A stretch of DNA of 64,000 nt from Oligoflexus tunisiensis (lineage in GTDB: Bacteria; Bdellovibrionota_B; Oligoflexia; Oligoflexales; Oligoflexaceae), in the NCBI RefSeq assembly GCF_001748245.1, contig NZ_BDFO01000001.1:6927346-6991345 (forward strand), given 5' to 3'. The position numbers and the translations under genes were made by a program. Below are positions 1 through 8,830 of this stretch, in pieces. The notes beneath the pieces were generated by a model that was given only the letters and a program-made list of their open reading frames with translations, made no database searches and was not told the origin of the DNA. Position 1 is the first letter of the stretch, and every line of letters begins with the position of its first letter.

Positions 1-1
1 C

Positions 2-517
2 GTGGCCGACATTGATCCTGAGAAGGTCAAGTCCAACGTGAAACTCTACGGCGCGGAAGCGGCTCAGCTGCATGAGATTCATAAGCTGGACGTCGATGTC
101 TTCGCACCCTGTGCGTTGGGTGGCTTCCTGAATGATCAAACCATTCCGGACATCAAGGCCCCGATCGTGGCCGGCGCGGCCAACAACCAGCTGCTGGATG
201 AAATCGTACATGGAGCGATGCTGAAGGAACGCGGCATTCTTTATGCGCCGGATTATGTGATCAACGCCGGTGGCGTGATCAACGTGTATCAGGAGCTTCA
301 AGGTTATGATGCGGAAATCGCCAAGAAGAAGGCGTCCGGCATTTATGATACTCTGTTGGCCATTTATCAGCAGGCGGATGACCAGCAGATAACCACCAAC
401 GCAGCTTCCAACATGATTGCTGAGCAGCGTATTCAGTCGGTCCGTGCCATGAAGGATTTGCGGAATACGATGGATAATCAAACCTGGGTACAAACCAGCC
501 GCGGTCGCGGTCGTTGA
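2..517 (+). CDS. Leucine/glutamate-type amino-acid dehydrogenase, C-terminal part (5' end outside window)
   Basis: This is the last ~171 residues of a Glu/Leu/Phe/Val dehydrogenase, which oxidatively deaminates a branched-chain amino acid with NAD+. The frame is already open at the window edge, so the gene is truncated by the window, not in nature. The nucleotide-binding half is recognisable: FAPCALGGFLND, then IVAGAANNQL, then YAPDYVINAGGVINV, which are typical of leucine/phenylalanine dehydrogenases. The C-terminal tail is short and basic (SRGRGR). The N-terminal substrate domain with the catalytic lysine is not visible, so leucine versus phenylalanine or glutamate specificity cannot be decided. 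The next gene is convergent. Confidence 0.85.
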   Translation: MADIDPEKVKSNVKLYGAEAAQLHEIHKLDVDVFAPCALGGFLNDQTIPDIKAPIVAGAANNQLLDEIVHGAMLKERGILYAPDYVINAGGVINVYQELQGYDAEIAKKKASGIYDTLLAIYQQADDQQITTNAASNMIAEQRIQSVRAMKDLRNTMDNQTWVQTSRGRGR

Positions 518-542
518 ATCAGGCCGGGGTGAGCAGGTCGGA

Positions 543-556
543 GGCCCTCACGGGCC
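543..556. terminator. Short GC hairpin between convergent genes
   Basis: GGCCC-TCAC-GGGCC forms a five-pair hairpin about 25 bases after the dehydrogenase stop. There is no T-tract, so it is at best a weak terminator for the convergent pair. Confidence 0.25.
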
Positions 557-603
557 CTGACGCACTGCTCGCCATCGCACCCGCTTGTCATCCCCGCAGG
601 GGA

Positions 604-1875
604 TCAGTAATCCCGAATCAACTGCAGTTCCCCAGCCTTGATCGAAACCTTGCGCACACGCGACGTCTTCCCATCATTGAAAATGGTCAGATCGTAATTC
701 CCCGGTTTCAACAGAATCCGTGACACCTGCACCGCAGCGGGCAGCAGGGCCCAGCTGCGTGTATCAGCCGTTTCCGTCACGGCCCCGTAGATATTCCCAG
801 CCAGCCAACCGATAGCCCCGAATTCCTTCTGGGCCTTTTGGGTCATCTGGCTTTTCATCACAAGACGCGCCAGGGATTTCGCTACAATGCGGCCCCGCCG
901 ATCCTCAAGCGTCTCCCGCGCGATCATATCAAAATTCTGCGCAAGGTCCGCTGGCTGCGAGCGGTCGTCATCGATCCGGATTCCTGTCCGCCCATAGTGG
1001 GCTTTCACGCGCCGAATCACAGGAAACGAAAACCGCACAATTTCTGAACCGATCGGAATGACGAACTCCGACTTCTCCTTGCTCGCGATCTCACCGAGTT
1101 CATGCAGGACCACGACCTCACCCAGGCTATCCCTGGTATCCAGCCCCTGCAGCTCATAATTCTTCTTCAGCTCCTTGGCTTCATCCGCCCGCCTGCGTTT
1201 CACCAGAAGGCGATAAAGTGCGACCACCAGATGATCGGGGGCTTGGGTCGCAAAGATCTTGCGATAGTCACCCTCGTAAATTTTCAAAGCCGCGCGGTAA
1301 TCCACAATCGCGGAATCATCCTCACCTAACGCCTCATAGATCATGCCAGCCAGATAGCGGGCATAGGCATCCTCCTTGTAACGGTTCTTATTCTCTTCAT
1401 AAAAACTGTTGATCTCATTGAGGCGGGTATTGATACGCGCTGCTTCCACACGCGCGGCCTTCAGATCCCCATCCTCGATGAAGGAGTGAGCCAGCATCGT
1501 ATGGATCGCCACCTTTTCATAATCCTCGCCCGGATAATCCTGGGCGGAATCATTGAAGACAAAGGTGGCCGCAGCCTTGCTCACACTCGTGGTGTAAAGC
1601 TCATCCACGATACGATCCGCTTTCAAAAGCAGCTTGCGGGAATCCTCACGCTGACCCTGACGGTCCAGGATCATGGCTTTTTCCAGCAAATAGAGCAGAC
1701 GGTTCCGCGTCTGCTCCTTCAGCGGGGATTCCTCCAGCTTCTGCAAAGCCTCCCCATACTGACCCGCGCGAAACGAAGTCTGCACCTGTCTTATGTCATC
1801 CGAATAGGACGCGCAGCCGGTCAGAAAAAAGACCAGCCCGCTGACCAACCCGGAATGCCGCAGAAATTTAATCAA
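604..1875 (-). CDS. COG3014-type lipoprotein with TPR-like repeats, partner of LpoB
   Basis: A 423-residue lipoprotein. The signal peptide ends in a lipobox (FFLTGC, Cys at about residue 21). The body is helical, with TPR-like segments (RYLAGMIYEALGEDDSAIVDYRAALKIYE split over two helices). The C-terminal third is beta-rich and ends in a carboxypeptidase-regulatory-like strand pattern (KPGNYDLTIFNDG). It overlaps the upstream lpoB-like gene by 4 bp (ATGA), so translation is probably coupled. COG3014 proteins are known to be encoded beside LpoB-like activators in several proteobacteria. The role is therefore likely in the periplasm or outer membrane near peptidoglycan synthesis, but the biochemical function is unknown. 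Confidence 0.75.
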   Translation of the reverse strand: MIKFLRHSGLVSGLVFFLTGCASYSDDIRQVQTSFRAGQYGEALQKLEESPLKEQTRNRLLYLLEKAMILDRQGQREDSRKLLLKADRIVDELYTTSVSKAAATFVFNDSAQDYPGEDYEKVAIHTMLAHSFIEDGDLKAARVEAARINTRLNEINSFYEENKNRYKEDAYARYLAGMIYEALGEDDSAIVDYRAALKIYEGDYRKIFATQAPDHLVVALYRLLVKRRRADEAKELKKNYELQGLDTRDSLGEVVVLHELGEIASKEKSEFVIPIGSEIVRFSFPVIRRVKAHYGRTGIRIDDDRSQPADLAQNFDMIARETLEDRRGRIVAKSLARLVMKSQMTQKAQKEFGAIGWLAGNIYGAVTETADTRSWALLPAAVQVSRILLKPGNYDLTIFNDGKTSRVRKVSIKAGELQLIRDY

Positions 1876-2498
1876 AGCCCTGCACCTGATCTCTTAAAGC
1901 GTTTCTTGATCAGTTCCTTGCCGCTCCAAACGATTTCCGTCGTTTCAAGATCGGTGAAATTCAGAGCCGTCTGGTAGGTGACCGTCTTCAGCCCGCCCTG
2001 GCTATGCACGGAATTGGAAATGGCGCCGCTCAGCATGAAGTCAGCACCGATCTGCTTGCCCAGGGTCTTTCTCGTTTTGGCTTCGGTCGTGCCGGAGTTT
2101 TGATACTTGATCTCTTCCAGGATTTGCTTGCGCTTCGCAGCGTTCAAAAACCGAACTTTCCCGGAGTTGATCAGCTCATCCTGCATGAACTCGGTCAAAG
2201 CCTTGGTATCAATATGTTCGTCCGTACGATTCGCGATTTCATCCACGATGACAATGGGCTTTTGGCCATTGTTTTTGGCCACATATTCCGTCAGCCAGGG
2301 TTTGCTGATGACCTGTTGAATCAATGAAGTCGCCGTCTTACGGGCATCGGTTTCACTCCATTTGTCATCGACGATTTCCGCCTCGGCGGGATCATTATAG
2401 GTCCCTTCAAAACTGGGCGAACAGGCCGCCAGCCCCAAACCCAGGGCCAGAATCTGCAGGCCCTTGCTCCACTGTTGGCTCTTAGTCGCTTTTTGCAT
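1872..2498 (-). CDS. lpoB: Penicillin-binding protein activator LpoB-like lipoprotein
   Basis: A 208-residue outer-membrane lipoprotein of the LpoB family, which in enterobacteria reaches through peptidoglycan to stimulate a class A PBP. The start at 2498 is chosen because AGGAGAGGTG lies six bases upstream; a longer frame to 2531 lacks this. A signal peptide ends in GLAAC (lipobox). After a short linker, the family core is clear: KPIVIVDEIANRTDEHIDT, then FMQDELINSGKVRFL, then the GADFMLSGAIS motif. It is the first gene of a two-gene operon with the COG3014 lipoprotein. Which PBP it serves is not shown here. The family call is confident; orthology to E. coli LpoB is inference. Confidence 0.85.
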   Translation of the reverse strand: MQKATKSQQWSKGLQILALGLGLAACSPSFEGTYNDPAEAEIVDDKWSETDARKTATSLIQQVISKPWLTEYVAKNNGQKPIVIVDEIANRTDEHIDTKALTEFMQDELINSGKVRFLNAAKRKQILEEIKYQNSGTTEAKTRKTLGKQIGADFMLSGAISNSVHSQGGLKTVTYQTALNFTDLETTEIVWSGKELIKKRFKRSGAGL

Positions 2499-2634
2499 CG
2501 GCTTCACCTCTCCTGAGCGTCCGCTGATCATTTTTTACCTGGCGGAACATGATAAATTCTATAGGGGACCGTCTTCGACGTTGTCCGTACAACCAGCATA
2601 CGCAAGGCTCCTCAGTCGAGCAAGGGAGGCTTTC

Positions 2635-3126
2635 ATGAGCGTGATGGGACCATGCCTGCTGCTTCTGGCTGGGATTGGCCAGCCCTATCCCGTGTCCAGC
2701 AGCACAGCCCGCGTCATTTATCTCAATGGGGTCGACATCTCGTCGGCCAAAAATCAGAGTCTTGAGCAGGTCAATGTCCGCATTGACGCTCGGGGCAATG
2801 TTTATATCGAAGCCCCTCAGTATGAAGTTCAGCAGGAATCAACCTTCGTCCCTCTGAGCCGGCAAACCCCGCCCCATCCGAATCTCCCTGTTCATCGGTC
2901 ACCCGGCCCCCTGCCGCAGGAGGTCGAGATGCCCGCATCCAAGCAAGAGCTTGCCCTTCCAGCCGAACCAGGCGATACCATGAATCAGCCTGAATACGCG
3001 CCGCCCATGCCGGCTGCCGAATCGGGCCTGATGGAAAAAGAGGGCACAAGGAAACAGCCGGATGGATTCCCAAGCAACGAAGGATCTGGAGCATCGCTAT
3101 CACCAGGTGTGCAGCCAAATCCGTGA
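2635..3126 (+). CDS. Secreted hypothetical protein, proline-rich C-terminus
   Basis: A 163-residue protein I do not recognise. The start at 2635 follows AAGGGAGG at a good distance; the longer frame from 2464 runs through the divergent lpoB start and is rejected. It begins with a signal peptide (MSVMGPCLLLLAGIG) followed by a small beta-like segment (RVIYLNGVDISSAKNQSLEQ, then VRIDARGNVYIEAPQYEV) and a Pro/Glu-rich low-complexity tail. Its 3' end overlaps the yggS start by 65 bp in another frame, so the two are likely co-transcribed. The order signal peptide, compact domain, disordered tail suggests a periplasmic protein; function unknown. Confidence 0.6.
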   Translation: MSVMGPCLLLLAGIGQPYPVSSSTARVIYLNGVDISSAKNQSLEQVNVRIDARGNVYIEAPQYEVQQESTFVPLSRQTPPHPNLPVHRSPGPLPQEVEMPASKQELALPAEPGDTMNQPEYAPPMPAAESGLMEKEGTRKQPDGFPSNEGSGASLSPGVQPNP

Positions 3127-3748
3127 ACACGCCGGGACGCGCGCCGCGCCCGAGCTCCTCGTGGTCACCAAAGGCCATGGACCCGAACCGCTGCGCGCAC
3201 TTTTTTCCTGGGGTCAGACGTCGTTCGGCGAAAACTATGCGCAGGAGCTGATCGCCAAAAGTGAAGCCTTGAGCGACCTTCCCATCCGCTGGATTTTCAT
3301 CGGTCATTTGCAATCCAACAAAATCCGTAAAATCGTCAGTGTGGCCAGCGAAATTCAGACCGTGGGTTCGCTGAAACAGGCCGAGCAAATCGCCCGCGCC
3401 GCCCGCGATCTTGGCAAAACCCCCTACCCTGTTTGGATCGAAGTCAATGCCGATCAGGAGGAAGGGAAGCACGGTTGTCCGCTGGACGCAGTGCCGGCAC
3501 TGGCTGCGGCTCTGGCCCAAAATCCCGAACTCCGTTTGCGCGGGCTCATGGCCATCCCGCCCAGTCAATTTCAGGATGCGACCACAGGCGAGGTCCCGCC
3601 GCTTTATCAAAGTCTTCGGCAACTCGCCGACCAGGTGGGGGAAGGACAACTCTCTCTTGGCATGTCAGGGGATCTGGGCCTGGCCATTCGCGCCGGTTCC
3701 AACCTGGTGCGGATCGGAACCGCAATTCTCGGCCCGCGTCAAGTCTGA
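3062..3748 (+). CDS. yggS: YggS/PROSC family pyridoxal-phosphate homeostasis protein
   Basis: 228 residues, full length for the family of single-domain alanine-racemase-fold PLP proteins that buffer pyridoxal phosphate in the cytoplasm. The PLP lysine lies in ELLVVTKGHGPE, the variant here of the usual AVSKTKP strand. Other family motifs follow: FGENYAQEL, WIFIGHLQSNK, RGLMAIPP and LSLGMSGDLGLAIRAGSNLVR, the phosphate-binding end. The start lies inside the preceding secreted-protein gene (65-bp overlap), which is longer than typical overlaps but supported by the N-terminal match to the family. Confidence 0.9.
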   Translation: MDSQATKDLEHRYHQVCSQIREHAGTRAAPELLVVTKGHGPEPLRALFSWGQTSFGENYAQELIAKSEALSDLPIRWIFIGHLQSNKIRKIVSVASEIQTVGSLKQAEQIARAARDLGKTPYPVWIEVNADQEEGKHGCPLDAVPALAAALAQNPELRLRGLMAIPPSQFQDATTGEVPPLYQSLRQLADQVGEGQLSLGMSGDLGLAIRAGSNLVRIGTAILGPRQV

Positions 3749-3827
3749 GCATCGCTCTTCTGCTTTCCCTCTGTTATTCTGAAATGTTCAGACAGGCTGA
3801 GCGCACGACTAAAAGAGGACAGAAGAG

Positions 3828-5897
3828 ATGGTGCATGAAAATCCCCTGATCGGGAATAGTGGCCTTCCCCATTTTGATAAGATACGTCCAGAACATGTAA
3901 GACCGGCAGTGGATCACGTACTGCAGCGTTGTGAATCGCTGCTGCAAAAACTCGAGAGCGATCCCCAGCCCGAGTGGAACAAACTCCTGGTGCCACTGGA
4001 AACCATACGACGTGAACTGCATAACACCTGGAGTCCCATCCAGCATCTGATCGGCGTGAAAAATTCACCCGAGCTGCGCGAGGCGTATGAAGCCAGCCTG
4101 CCGCAAATTGTGAGCTTCTCCCTGCGGCTTTCGCAAAGTCGCGCTGTGTATGTTGGTTTGAAAAACATGAAGGAGCAGCCGTCCTTCCCCTCGCTGTCCG
4201 AAGCGCAAAAGCGCATCGTGGAGCATCTCCTTCTGAATGCCAAACTTTCCGGGATCGAACTGGAAGGTGCGGCCCAGGAACGCTTCAACGAAATCAGTCA
4301 AAAGCTTTCGCAGCTGCAGACCACCTATTCCAATAATGTTCTGGATGCGACCAAGGATTTTGAACTGATCGTCAAGGACAAAAAGGATCTGGCCGGAATT
4401 CCCGCCAACTTCCTCGGCATGTGGGCGGAAAATTATCAGACCAGCCGTCCCGGCGAAAAAGCCAGCGCCGAAGCCGGTCCCTGGCGGGTCACACTGGATT
4501 TCCCAAGTTACATCCCCTTTCTGAAATACGGCGACTCGCGACCTTTGCGTGAAAAACTTTATCGCGCCTATATCAGCCGGGCCTCTTCGGGAAAGTTCGA
4601 CAATACGAAGAATATCTACGATATCCTGCGCCTGCGCCGTGAACTCGCGCGCCTGCTGGGTTACAAGACCTATGCCGAAGTCAGCCTTGCCATGAAGATG
4701 GCCGGGGCTGTGAATTCGGTGGATCGCCTGCTGGAGGATCTGGCCAAGGTTTCGACCCATAAGGCCCATGAGGAACTGCAGGAACTGCGCGCCTTTGCCC
4801 AGACGCTCGGTCTCAAGGGCGACCTCCAGAACTGGGATATCTATTATTATCTCGAAAAAATGCGGCAGAAAAAATTCGATTTCACCGATGATGAGCTGCG
4901 CCCCTATTTTCCGCTTCCGCGCGTTCTCAACGGTCTTTTCGAACTCCTGCATACGCTCTTTGGCATCAAGGTCGTCGCCCGCACGGACAATTTCCCGCGC
5001 TGGCATCCGGATGTTTCCTTCTATGATGTCTTTGACGACAGAAATCAAAAGATCGCCGGTTTCTATCTCGATCCCTATTCCCGTCCTGCGGAAAAACGCG
5101 GTGGGGCCTGGATGGATTCCTGCCTGGATCGTGGGCAGCAGGATGGCCAATCGGTTTTGCCGGTCGCTTACCTCGTCTGCAATGGCACGCCTCCGGTGGG
5201 CAACACGCCCTCGCTTCTCAGCTTTGATGAAGTGGAAACCTTGTTCCACGAGTTTGGCCATGGGCTGCAGCACATGCTGACCCGCGTCGACGAGCTGGAA
5301 GTGGCTGGTATTAACGGGATCGAATGGGATGCTGTCGAGCTGCCCAGCCAGTTCATGGAAAACTGGTGCTATCAGAAGTCGGTGATCAAAAACCTCACCA
5401 AGCACATCCAGACCGGGGAATCGCTGCCGGATGATCTCTTCCGCAAGATTTATGAAGCCCGGACGTTCAATGCAGCCAACCTTATGGTGCGCCAGCTGCA
5501 CTTTGCCATGAATGATATGGAACTGCATCATCGCTTTGATCCGGACGGCAAGGTCCCCGTCGAGGAAGTCAGCCGCCGGATCGCCCAGAAGGTTTGTGCC
5601 ATTCAACCCATTCCCGAGGATCGTTCGCTCTGCACGTTCGAACACATCTTTGCGGGCTCCTATGCCGCCGGCTATTACAGCTACAAATGGGCGGAAGTTT
5701 TGAGCGCCGATGCCTTCAGCCGCTTTGAGGAGGAAGGCCTGGACGAGACAACGATCGCCCGGGTGGGCCGTGATTTCCGCGAAACCGTTCTGGCGCTGGG
5801 CGGCAGTCAACACCCCATGGACGTCTTTACAAGGTTCCGCGGCCGTCCGCCCCGACCTGATGCTCTTTTGAAACACAATGGCTTGACAGGCAGCTGA
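3828..5897 (+). CDS. prlC: M3 family oligopeptidase (oligopeptidase A-like)
   Basis: A 689-residue cytoplasmic zinc metallopeptidase that degrades short peptides, including cleaved signal peptides in E. coli. The zinc motif HEFGH is in ETLFHEFGHGLQHML, and the downstream metal-ligand Glu is in the NGIEWDAVELPSQF helix. The N-terminal helical half starts NPLIGNSGLPHFDKIRPEHV, which matches OpdA rather than thimet-type members. The length is normal. GAGGACAGAAGAG precedes the ATG. A 616-residue frame on the opposite strand is a codon-bias shadow. Confidence 0.93.
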   Translation: MVHENPLIGNSGLPHFDKIRPEHVRPAVDHVLQRCESLLQKLESDPQPEWNKLLVPLETIRRELHNTWSPIQHLIGVKNSPELREAYEASLPQIVSFSLRLSQSRAVYVGLKNMKEQPSFPSLSEAQKRIVEHLLLNAKLSGIELEGAAQERFNEISQKLSQLQTTYSNNVLDATKDFELIVKDKKDLAGIPANFLGMWAENYQTSRPGEKASAEAGPWRVTLDFPSYIPFLKYGDSRPLREKLYRAYISRASSGKFDNTKNIYDILRLRRELARLLGYKTYAEVSLAMKMAGAVNSVDRLLEDLAKVSTHKAHEELQELRAFAQTLGLKGDLQNWDIYYYLEKMRQKKFDFTDDELRPYFPLPRVLNGLFELLHTLFGIKVVARTDNFPRWHPDVSFYDVFDDRNQKIAGFYLDPYSRPAEKRGGAWMDSCLDRGQQDGQSVLPVAYLVCNGTPPVGNTPSLLSFDEVETLFHEFGHGLQHMLTRVDELEVAGINGIEWDAVELPSQFMENWCYQKSVIKNLTKHIQTGESLPDDLFRKIYEARTFNAANLMVRQLHFAMNDMELHHRFDPDGKVPVEEVSRRIAQKVCAIQPIPEDRSLCTFEHIFAGSYAAGYYSYKWAEVLSADAFSRFEEEGLDETTIARVGRDFRETVLALGGSQHPMDVFTRFRGRPPRPDALLKHNGLTGS

Positions 5898-5902
5898 CGG
5901 GC

Positions 5903-5931
5903 TTGCATGTTTCACGAGGCAGGTCTAGCAT
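5903..5931 (+). promoter_or_regulatory. Candidate sigma-70 promoter for yggT
   Basis: TTGCAT at 5903-5908 and TAGCAT at 5926-5931 are separated by 17 bases and sit about 27 bases before the yggT start. Both boxes are four of six matches, so this is a moderate candidate only. Confidence 0.35.
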
Positions 5932-5958
5932 ATTTGTTATGGTAAAGAGGAGGCCCTG

Positions 5959-6249
5959 ATGGGTGCTGCGTTGTTGGATGGATTGGCAGCCGTTATTTCC
6001 ATGTTTGCGCAAATGATTCAGCTGCTGGTCATTGCGTCGGTTATCGTCAGCTGGGTCGGTGATCGGAGCCATCCGATCGTCCAGATGATTTACAATATAA
6101 CCGAGCCGATGTATCGGCCCTTGCGTCGATTCACGTCACGCATTCCTGGGCCTTTCGATTGGGCTCCCATGGTGCTGCTTGCCATCGTGATTCTGGTTCA
6201 AAAAGTTCTCGAGGCGATGCTGCGCGGTTACGCAGCTCGCGGCCTGTAA
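5959..6249 (+). CDS. yggT: YggT family membrane protein
   Basis: A 96-residue inner-membrane protein with two hydrophobic helices (about residues 15-35 and 70-88). The YggT signature lies between them: SWVGDRSHPIVQMIYNITEP and RPLRRFTSRIPG. It starts after AAGAGGAGG. YggT proteins are linked to osmotic tolerance and, in other lineages, to cell-envelope or thylakoid organisation; the molecular role is unclear. yggT often follows yggS and proC in proteobacteria; here yggS is two genes upstream. Confidence 0.88.
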   Translation: MGAALLDGLAAVISMFAQMIQLLVIASVIVSWVGDRSHPIVQMIYNITEPMYRPLRRFTSRIPGPFDWAPMVLLAIVILVQKVLEAMLRGYAARGL

Positions 6250-6260
6250 TATCGTGCAGG

Positions 6261-6280
6261 GCCGGTTCATGGACCGGCTT
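6261..6280 (+). terminator. Possible weak terminator after yggT
   Basis: GCCGGT-TCATGG-ACCGGC followed by TTT lies 12 bases after the yggT stop. The stem is six pairs and the T-run short, so partial readthrough into the next gene is likely. Confidence 0.35.
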
Positions 6281-6324
6281 TGCCACCTTCCGGGTTCCGG
6301 ATAGTGTTCGTGGAGGCCGTCCCT

Positions 6325-7014
6325 GTGCTGCTTCGATTCCGATCCCTGATTTTACCTGTACTGGCTTCTCTTCTCTTCATCGGCGTCCTTCTGAAAACCA
6401 ATGATCAGCGACTGAAAACCCTGCGGAATGAGTATGATATCTTCGCAGCGCCGCCGCTCTCACAGTTTTCCTCGGGAGTGATCGCCGTCCTGACCCTGGG
6501 GCACAAGGGGATTTACGATGATTTCATCAATATCTGGCTGCTGCAGACGCTGCTCGATCCGCGCAAGGGCGATGATGCCGAAGGCATGATGCGGCAGATC
6601 CGAAGCGTGATCCGGCATCATCCGAAGCTGGAGACGACCTATATGCTCTCCTGCATCGTCATGATGCAGGATTTCAAAAGGCCGGAACACTGCCAGGAAA
6701 TTATTCTGGCTGGTCTGAAGGCTTTTCCCATGAGCTGGCGCCTGCCCATGACCCAGGGTTATGTGGAATACTTTGAAATGAAGCAGCCGGCCCAGGCCGC
6801 CAGCTTTTTTATGATGGCCGCCTCGCGCCCTCATTCCCCGGAGTATGTGCAGAATACCGTCAAGAAACTCCTTCGCGAAAAGGATCTGACGCCCGAGGAT
6901 CTTAAGCGCAGTCTTGAGATCATTGCGGAAACGGAAAGCAGCGATACTTTTCTGAAACTCTTGCAAAGCTTTGGCAAAGCCCCGGCACTGCCGGAAGCTC
7001 CCGCTTCCCCTTGA
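6325..7014 (+). CDS. Membrane-anchored helical-repeat protein preceding an ABC exporter
   Basis: About 229 residues. The GTG start at 6325 is chosen because GGAGG lies eight bases upstream; a TTG at 6280 gives a longer frame without a site. There is one N-terminal membrane helix (VLLRFRSLILPVLASLLFIG), then an alpha-helical, TPR-like domain (HPKLETTYMLSCIVMMQDF, MTQGYVEYFEMKQPAQAASF). It ends 15 bp before the ABC ATPase gene and is almost certainly in the same operon. I do not recognise a named family. A role assisting the adjacent ABC-2 system is inference from position. Confidence 0.65.
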   Translation: MLLRFRSLILPVLASLLFIGVLLKTNDQRLKTLRNEYDIFAAPPLSQFSSGVIAVLTLGHKGIYDDFINIWLLQTLLDPRKGDDAEGMMRQIRSVIRHHPKLETTYMLSCIVMMQDFKRPEHCQEIILAGLKAFPMSWRLPMTQGYVEYFEMKQPAQAASFFMMAASRPHSPEYVQNTVKKLLREKDLTPEDLKRSLEIIAETESSDTFLKLLQSFGKAPALPEAPASP

Positions 7015-7029
7015 AAGGAGCCCAGGTCG

Positions 7030-7995
7030 ATGAGCAGCCCTTACATTCTTGAAGTCAGAAATCTGCGCAAAGTGTTTGACCAGGACCTCTTCAAAAAAAA
7101 GCAGGTCGTCCTTGATGATCTGAGCTTCGGTTTTCCGGAGCGCACCTGCACCGCACTGATGGGACATAACGGAGCGGGCAAGACCACCACCATTCGCACC
7201 ATCTTCGGCCTGATCAAGCCGGACAAGGGCGAGGTCCTGTTCCGCGGCAGGCCACTGACGCTGGAAGACAAACGCCTGATCGGGTACATGCCGGAAACCA
7301 ATAAATTGCCCGGGAACCTGACCTGCGAGGAAATTCTTTCGCACCAGCTGCGGGTTTTCAATCCCAAGGATTTGAAGCCCAAACATTACAAGGAAGCGAT
7401 CGAAAAGCAACTGCGTGAAGTCGGGCTCTGGGAACACCGTCGCAAAAAGGTCGGCAAGCTCTCCAAAGGCATGGGACGCCGCCTCTCGTGGGCGCAGGCC
7501 ACCATTCATCGTCCCGAACTCGTGATCCTCGATGAACCGATGTCCGGTCTGGATCCGGTCGGCTACAAACTCATGGTTCATCTGATCAATCAGCTGCGCG
7601 AACGTCAGGCCAGTATTGTCCTTTGCACCCATGATATCTGGTCGATCAAGGAAACCTGCGAGCAGGTGTACATCATGAACAAGGGCAAACTCGTCTATTC
7701 GAGTCTCAGCGCCACGAGTGGTTCCCCGGCGCAGAATCTGCAGCATTTCCTTGCGGTCTCCGGCTGCTCTCTTGAGACCCTGCGCAGCATGCAGGAGGCC
7801 AGCCGCCTGCCCATGTGGGGGGATCTCAGGACTCAGGCCTACCGCACCGAGCTTTGGTTCAAGGATTATGCCGATGCTGTCAAATGGCTTCAGGCCTGTC
7901 TCGTGAAAGGTCTTCTGGTCGTCGATTTCCGCAAGTCCTCAGGTCTGGATGAGGATCACCTGCTCAGTTTCTTTAGCGAGGATAAAAGCGCATGA
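7030..7995 (+). CDS. ABC transporter ATP-binding protein (ABC-2 type)
   Basis: 321 residues: an N-terminal nucleotide-binding domain and a ~90-residue C-terminal extension. Walker A is MGHNGAGKTTTIR, the signature region is KLSKGMGRRLSWAQA (LSKGM replaces LSGGQ), Walker B is LVILDEPMSGLDP and the H-loop is LCTHD. Together with the overlapping permease gene it forms an ABC-2 exporter or envelope-assembly transporter; the LSKGM form and C-terminal extension occur in the CcmA/NatA-like group. GAAAGGAG precedes the start. Substrate unknown. Confidence 0.9.
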   Translation: MSSPYILEVRNLRKVFDQDLFKKKQVVLDDLSFGFPERTCTALMGHNGAGKTTTIRTIFGLIKPDKGEVLFRGRPLTLEDKRLIGYMPETNKLPGNLTCEEILSHQLRVFNPKDLKPKHYKEAIEKQLREVGLWEHRRKKVGKLSKGMGRRLSWAQATIHRPELVILDEPMSGLDPVGYKLMVHLINQLRERQASIVLCTHDIWSIKETCEQVYIMNKGKLVYSSLSATSGSPAQNLQHFLAVSGCSLETLRSMQEASRLPMWGDLRTQAYRTELWFKDYADAVKWLQACLVKGLLVVDFRKSSGLDEDHLLSFFSEDKSA

Positions 7996-8762
7996 GATCC
8001 CTCCTGGCTGTTTCCATGGAAACGTTTCTGCGTTTGCGGCGTGATAGAATTTTTCTGCCGGCAGCCCTGGTTGGCTGCGGACTCCTGATCATGTCCGGCC
8101 TTGCGAGCTACTGGGGGGTCGAGGAATTCATCAAAATTCTTTATGACCTCGGCTCCTTCGCCTGGCTGATGACCGGCACCACGGTGGCCATTTTCTGGGG
8201 AAACAAAATCATCGCTGACTCCAGACAGGAAGGCAGCCTTGAGGTGCAGCTGGCGTCCCCGATTTCCCGCAACACCTGGCTCATCGGAAAATTTTTGGGT
8301 TTGACCGGAGCGCTGTTGCTCCTCAGCCTGATCTTCCTCGCCGGCTGGCAGAGCATCTACCTGGGTTATGGCATGGGCTGGATGCCGCTGCGGGATGTGA
8401 TCCTCTTTAGTCTTTTGAGCATGAGCTGGCTGGTGATGGCGGCCGTCTCCATTTTCTTTGCCAGCATGGCCTCCGCGGCCGTGGCCCTGTTTTGCTCCAT
8501 CTGGATGTTTGTCGCGGGTTTGATCACAGCTCCCATCATGCAAACGCTGTCACCCGACACGCCGGCTTCCACACGCCAGGCGGTCGAGACGCTTGCCGGC
8601 CTTTGGAATCTCCATCTCTTTGATGCCTCCCAATATACAGTCGGCAAGGAATTTCTTTCGCAAATGGAACTCCTCTCCCGTTTGGGTTATGGCCTCCTGC
8701 TCATCGGTGTGTTCATGTCCCTCGCCTGCTTCTTCTTCAATCGGCGCGACATCGTCGGATAA
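7992..8762 (+). CDS. ABC-2 type permease
   Basis: 256 residues with six predicted membrane helices, beginning after an N-terminal amphipathic stretch (TFLRLRRDRIFLPAALVGCG). The central GNKIIADSRQEGSLEVQLASPISRNTWL segment, quoted here in two parts as GNKIIADSRQEGS and LEVQLASPISRN, is the cytoplasmic coupling region typical of ABC-2 permeases. The gene overlaps the ATPase gene by 4 bp (ATGA), so the two are translationally coupled and form a transporter at 2:2 stoichiometry by family precedent. Substrate unknown. Confidence 0.88.
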   Translation: MRSLLAVSMETFLRLRRDRIFLPAALVGCGLLIMSGLASYWGVEEFIKILYDLGSFAWLMTGTTVAIFWGNKIIADSRQEGSLEVQLASPISRNTWLIGKFLGLTGALLLLSLIFLAGWQSIYLGYGMGWMPLRDVILFSLLSMSWLVMAAVSIFFASMASAAVALFCSIWMFVAGLITAPIMQTLSPDTPASTRQAVETLAGLWNLHLFDASQYTVGKEFLSQMELLSRLGYGLLLIGVFMSLACFFFNRRDIVG

Positions 8763-8830
8763 ATTGGAACCGGCTCCATTTTTGAGATATAATCCAGGAA
8801 AATAAAGTCCATCTCATCATGGAGTCGCTT

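Noticed and set aside
4065..5915. 616-codon frame antisense to the M3 oligopeptidase
   Set aside because: Shadow of a GC-rich gene; the sense frame has the full HEFGH peptidase.
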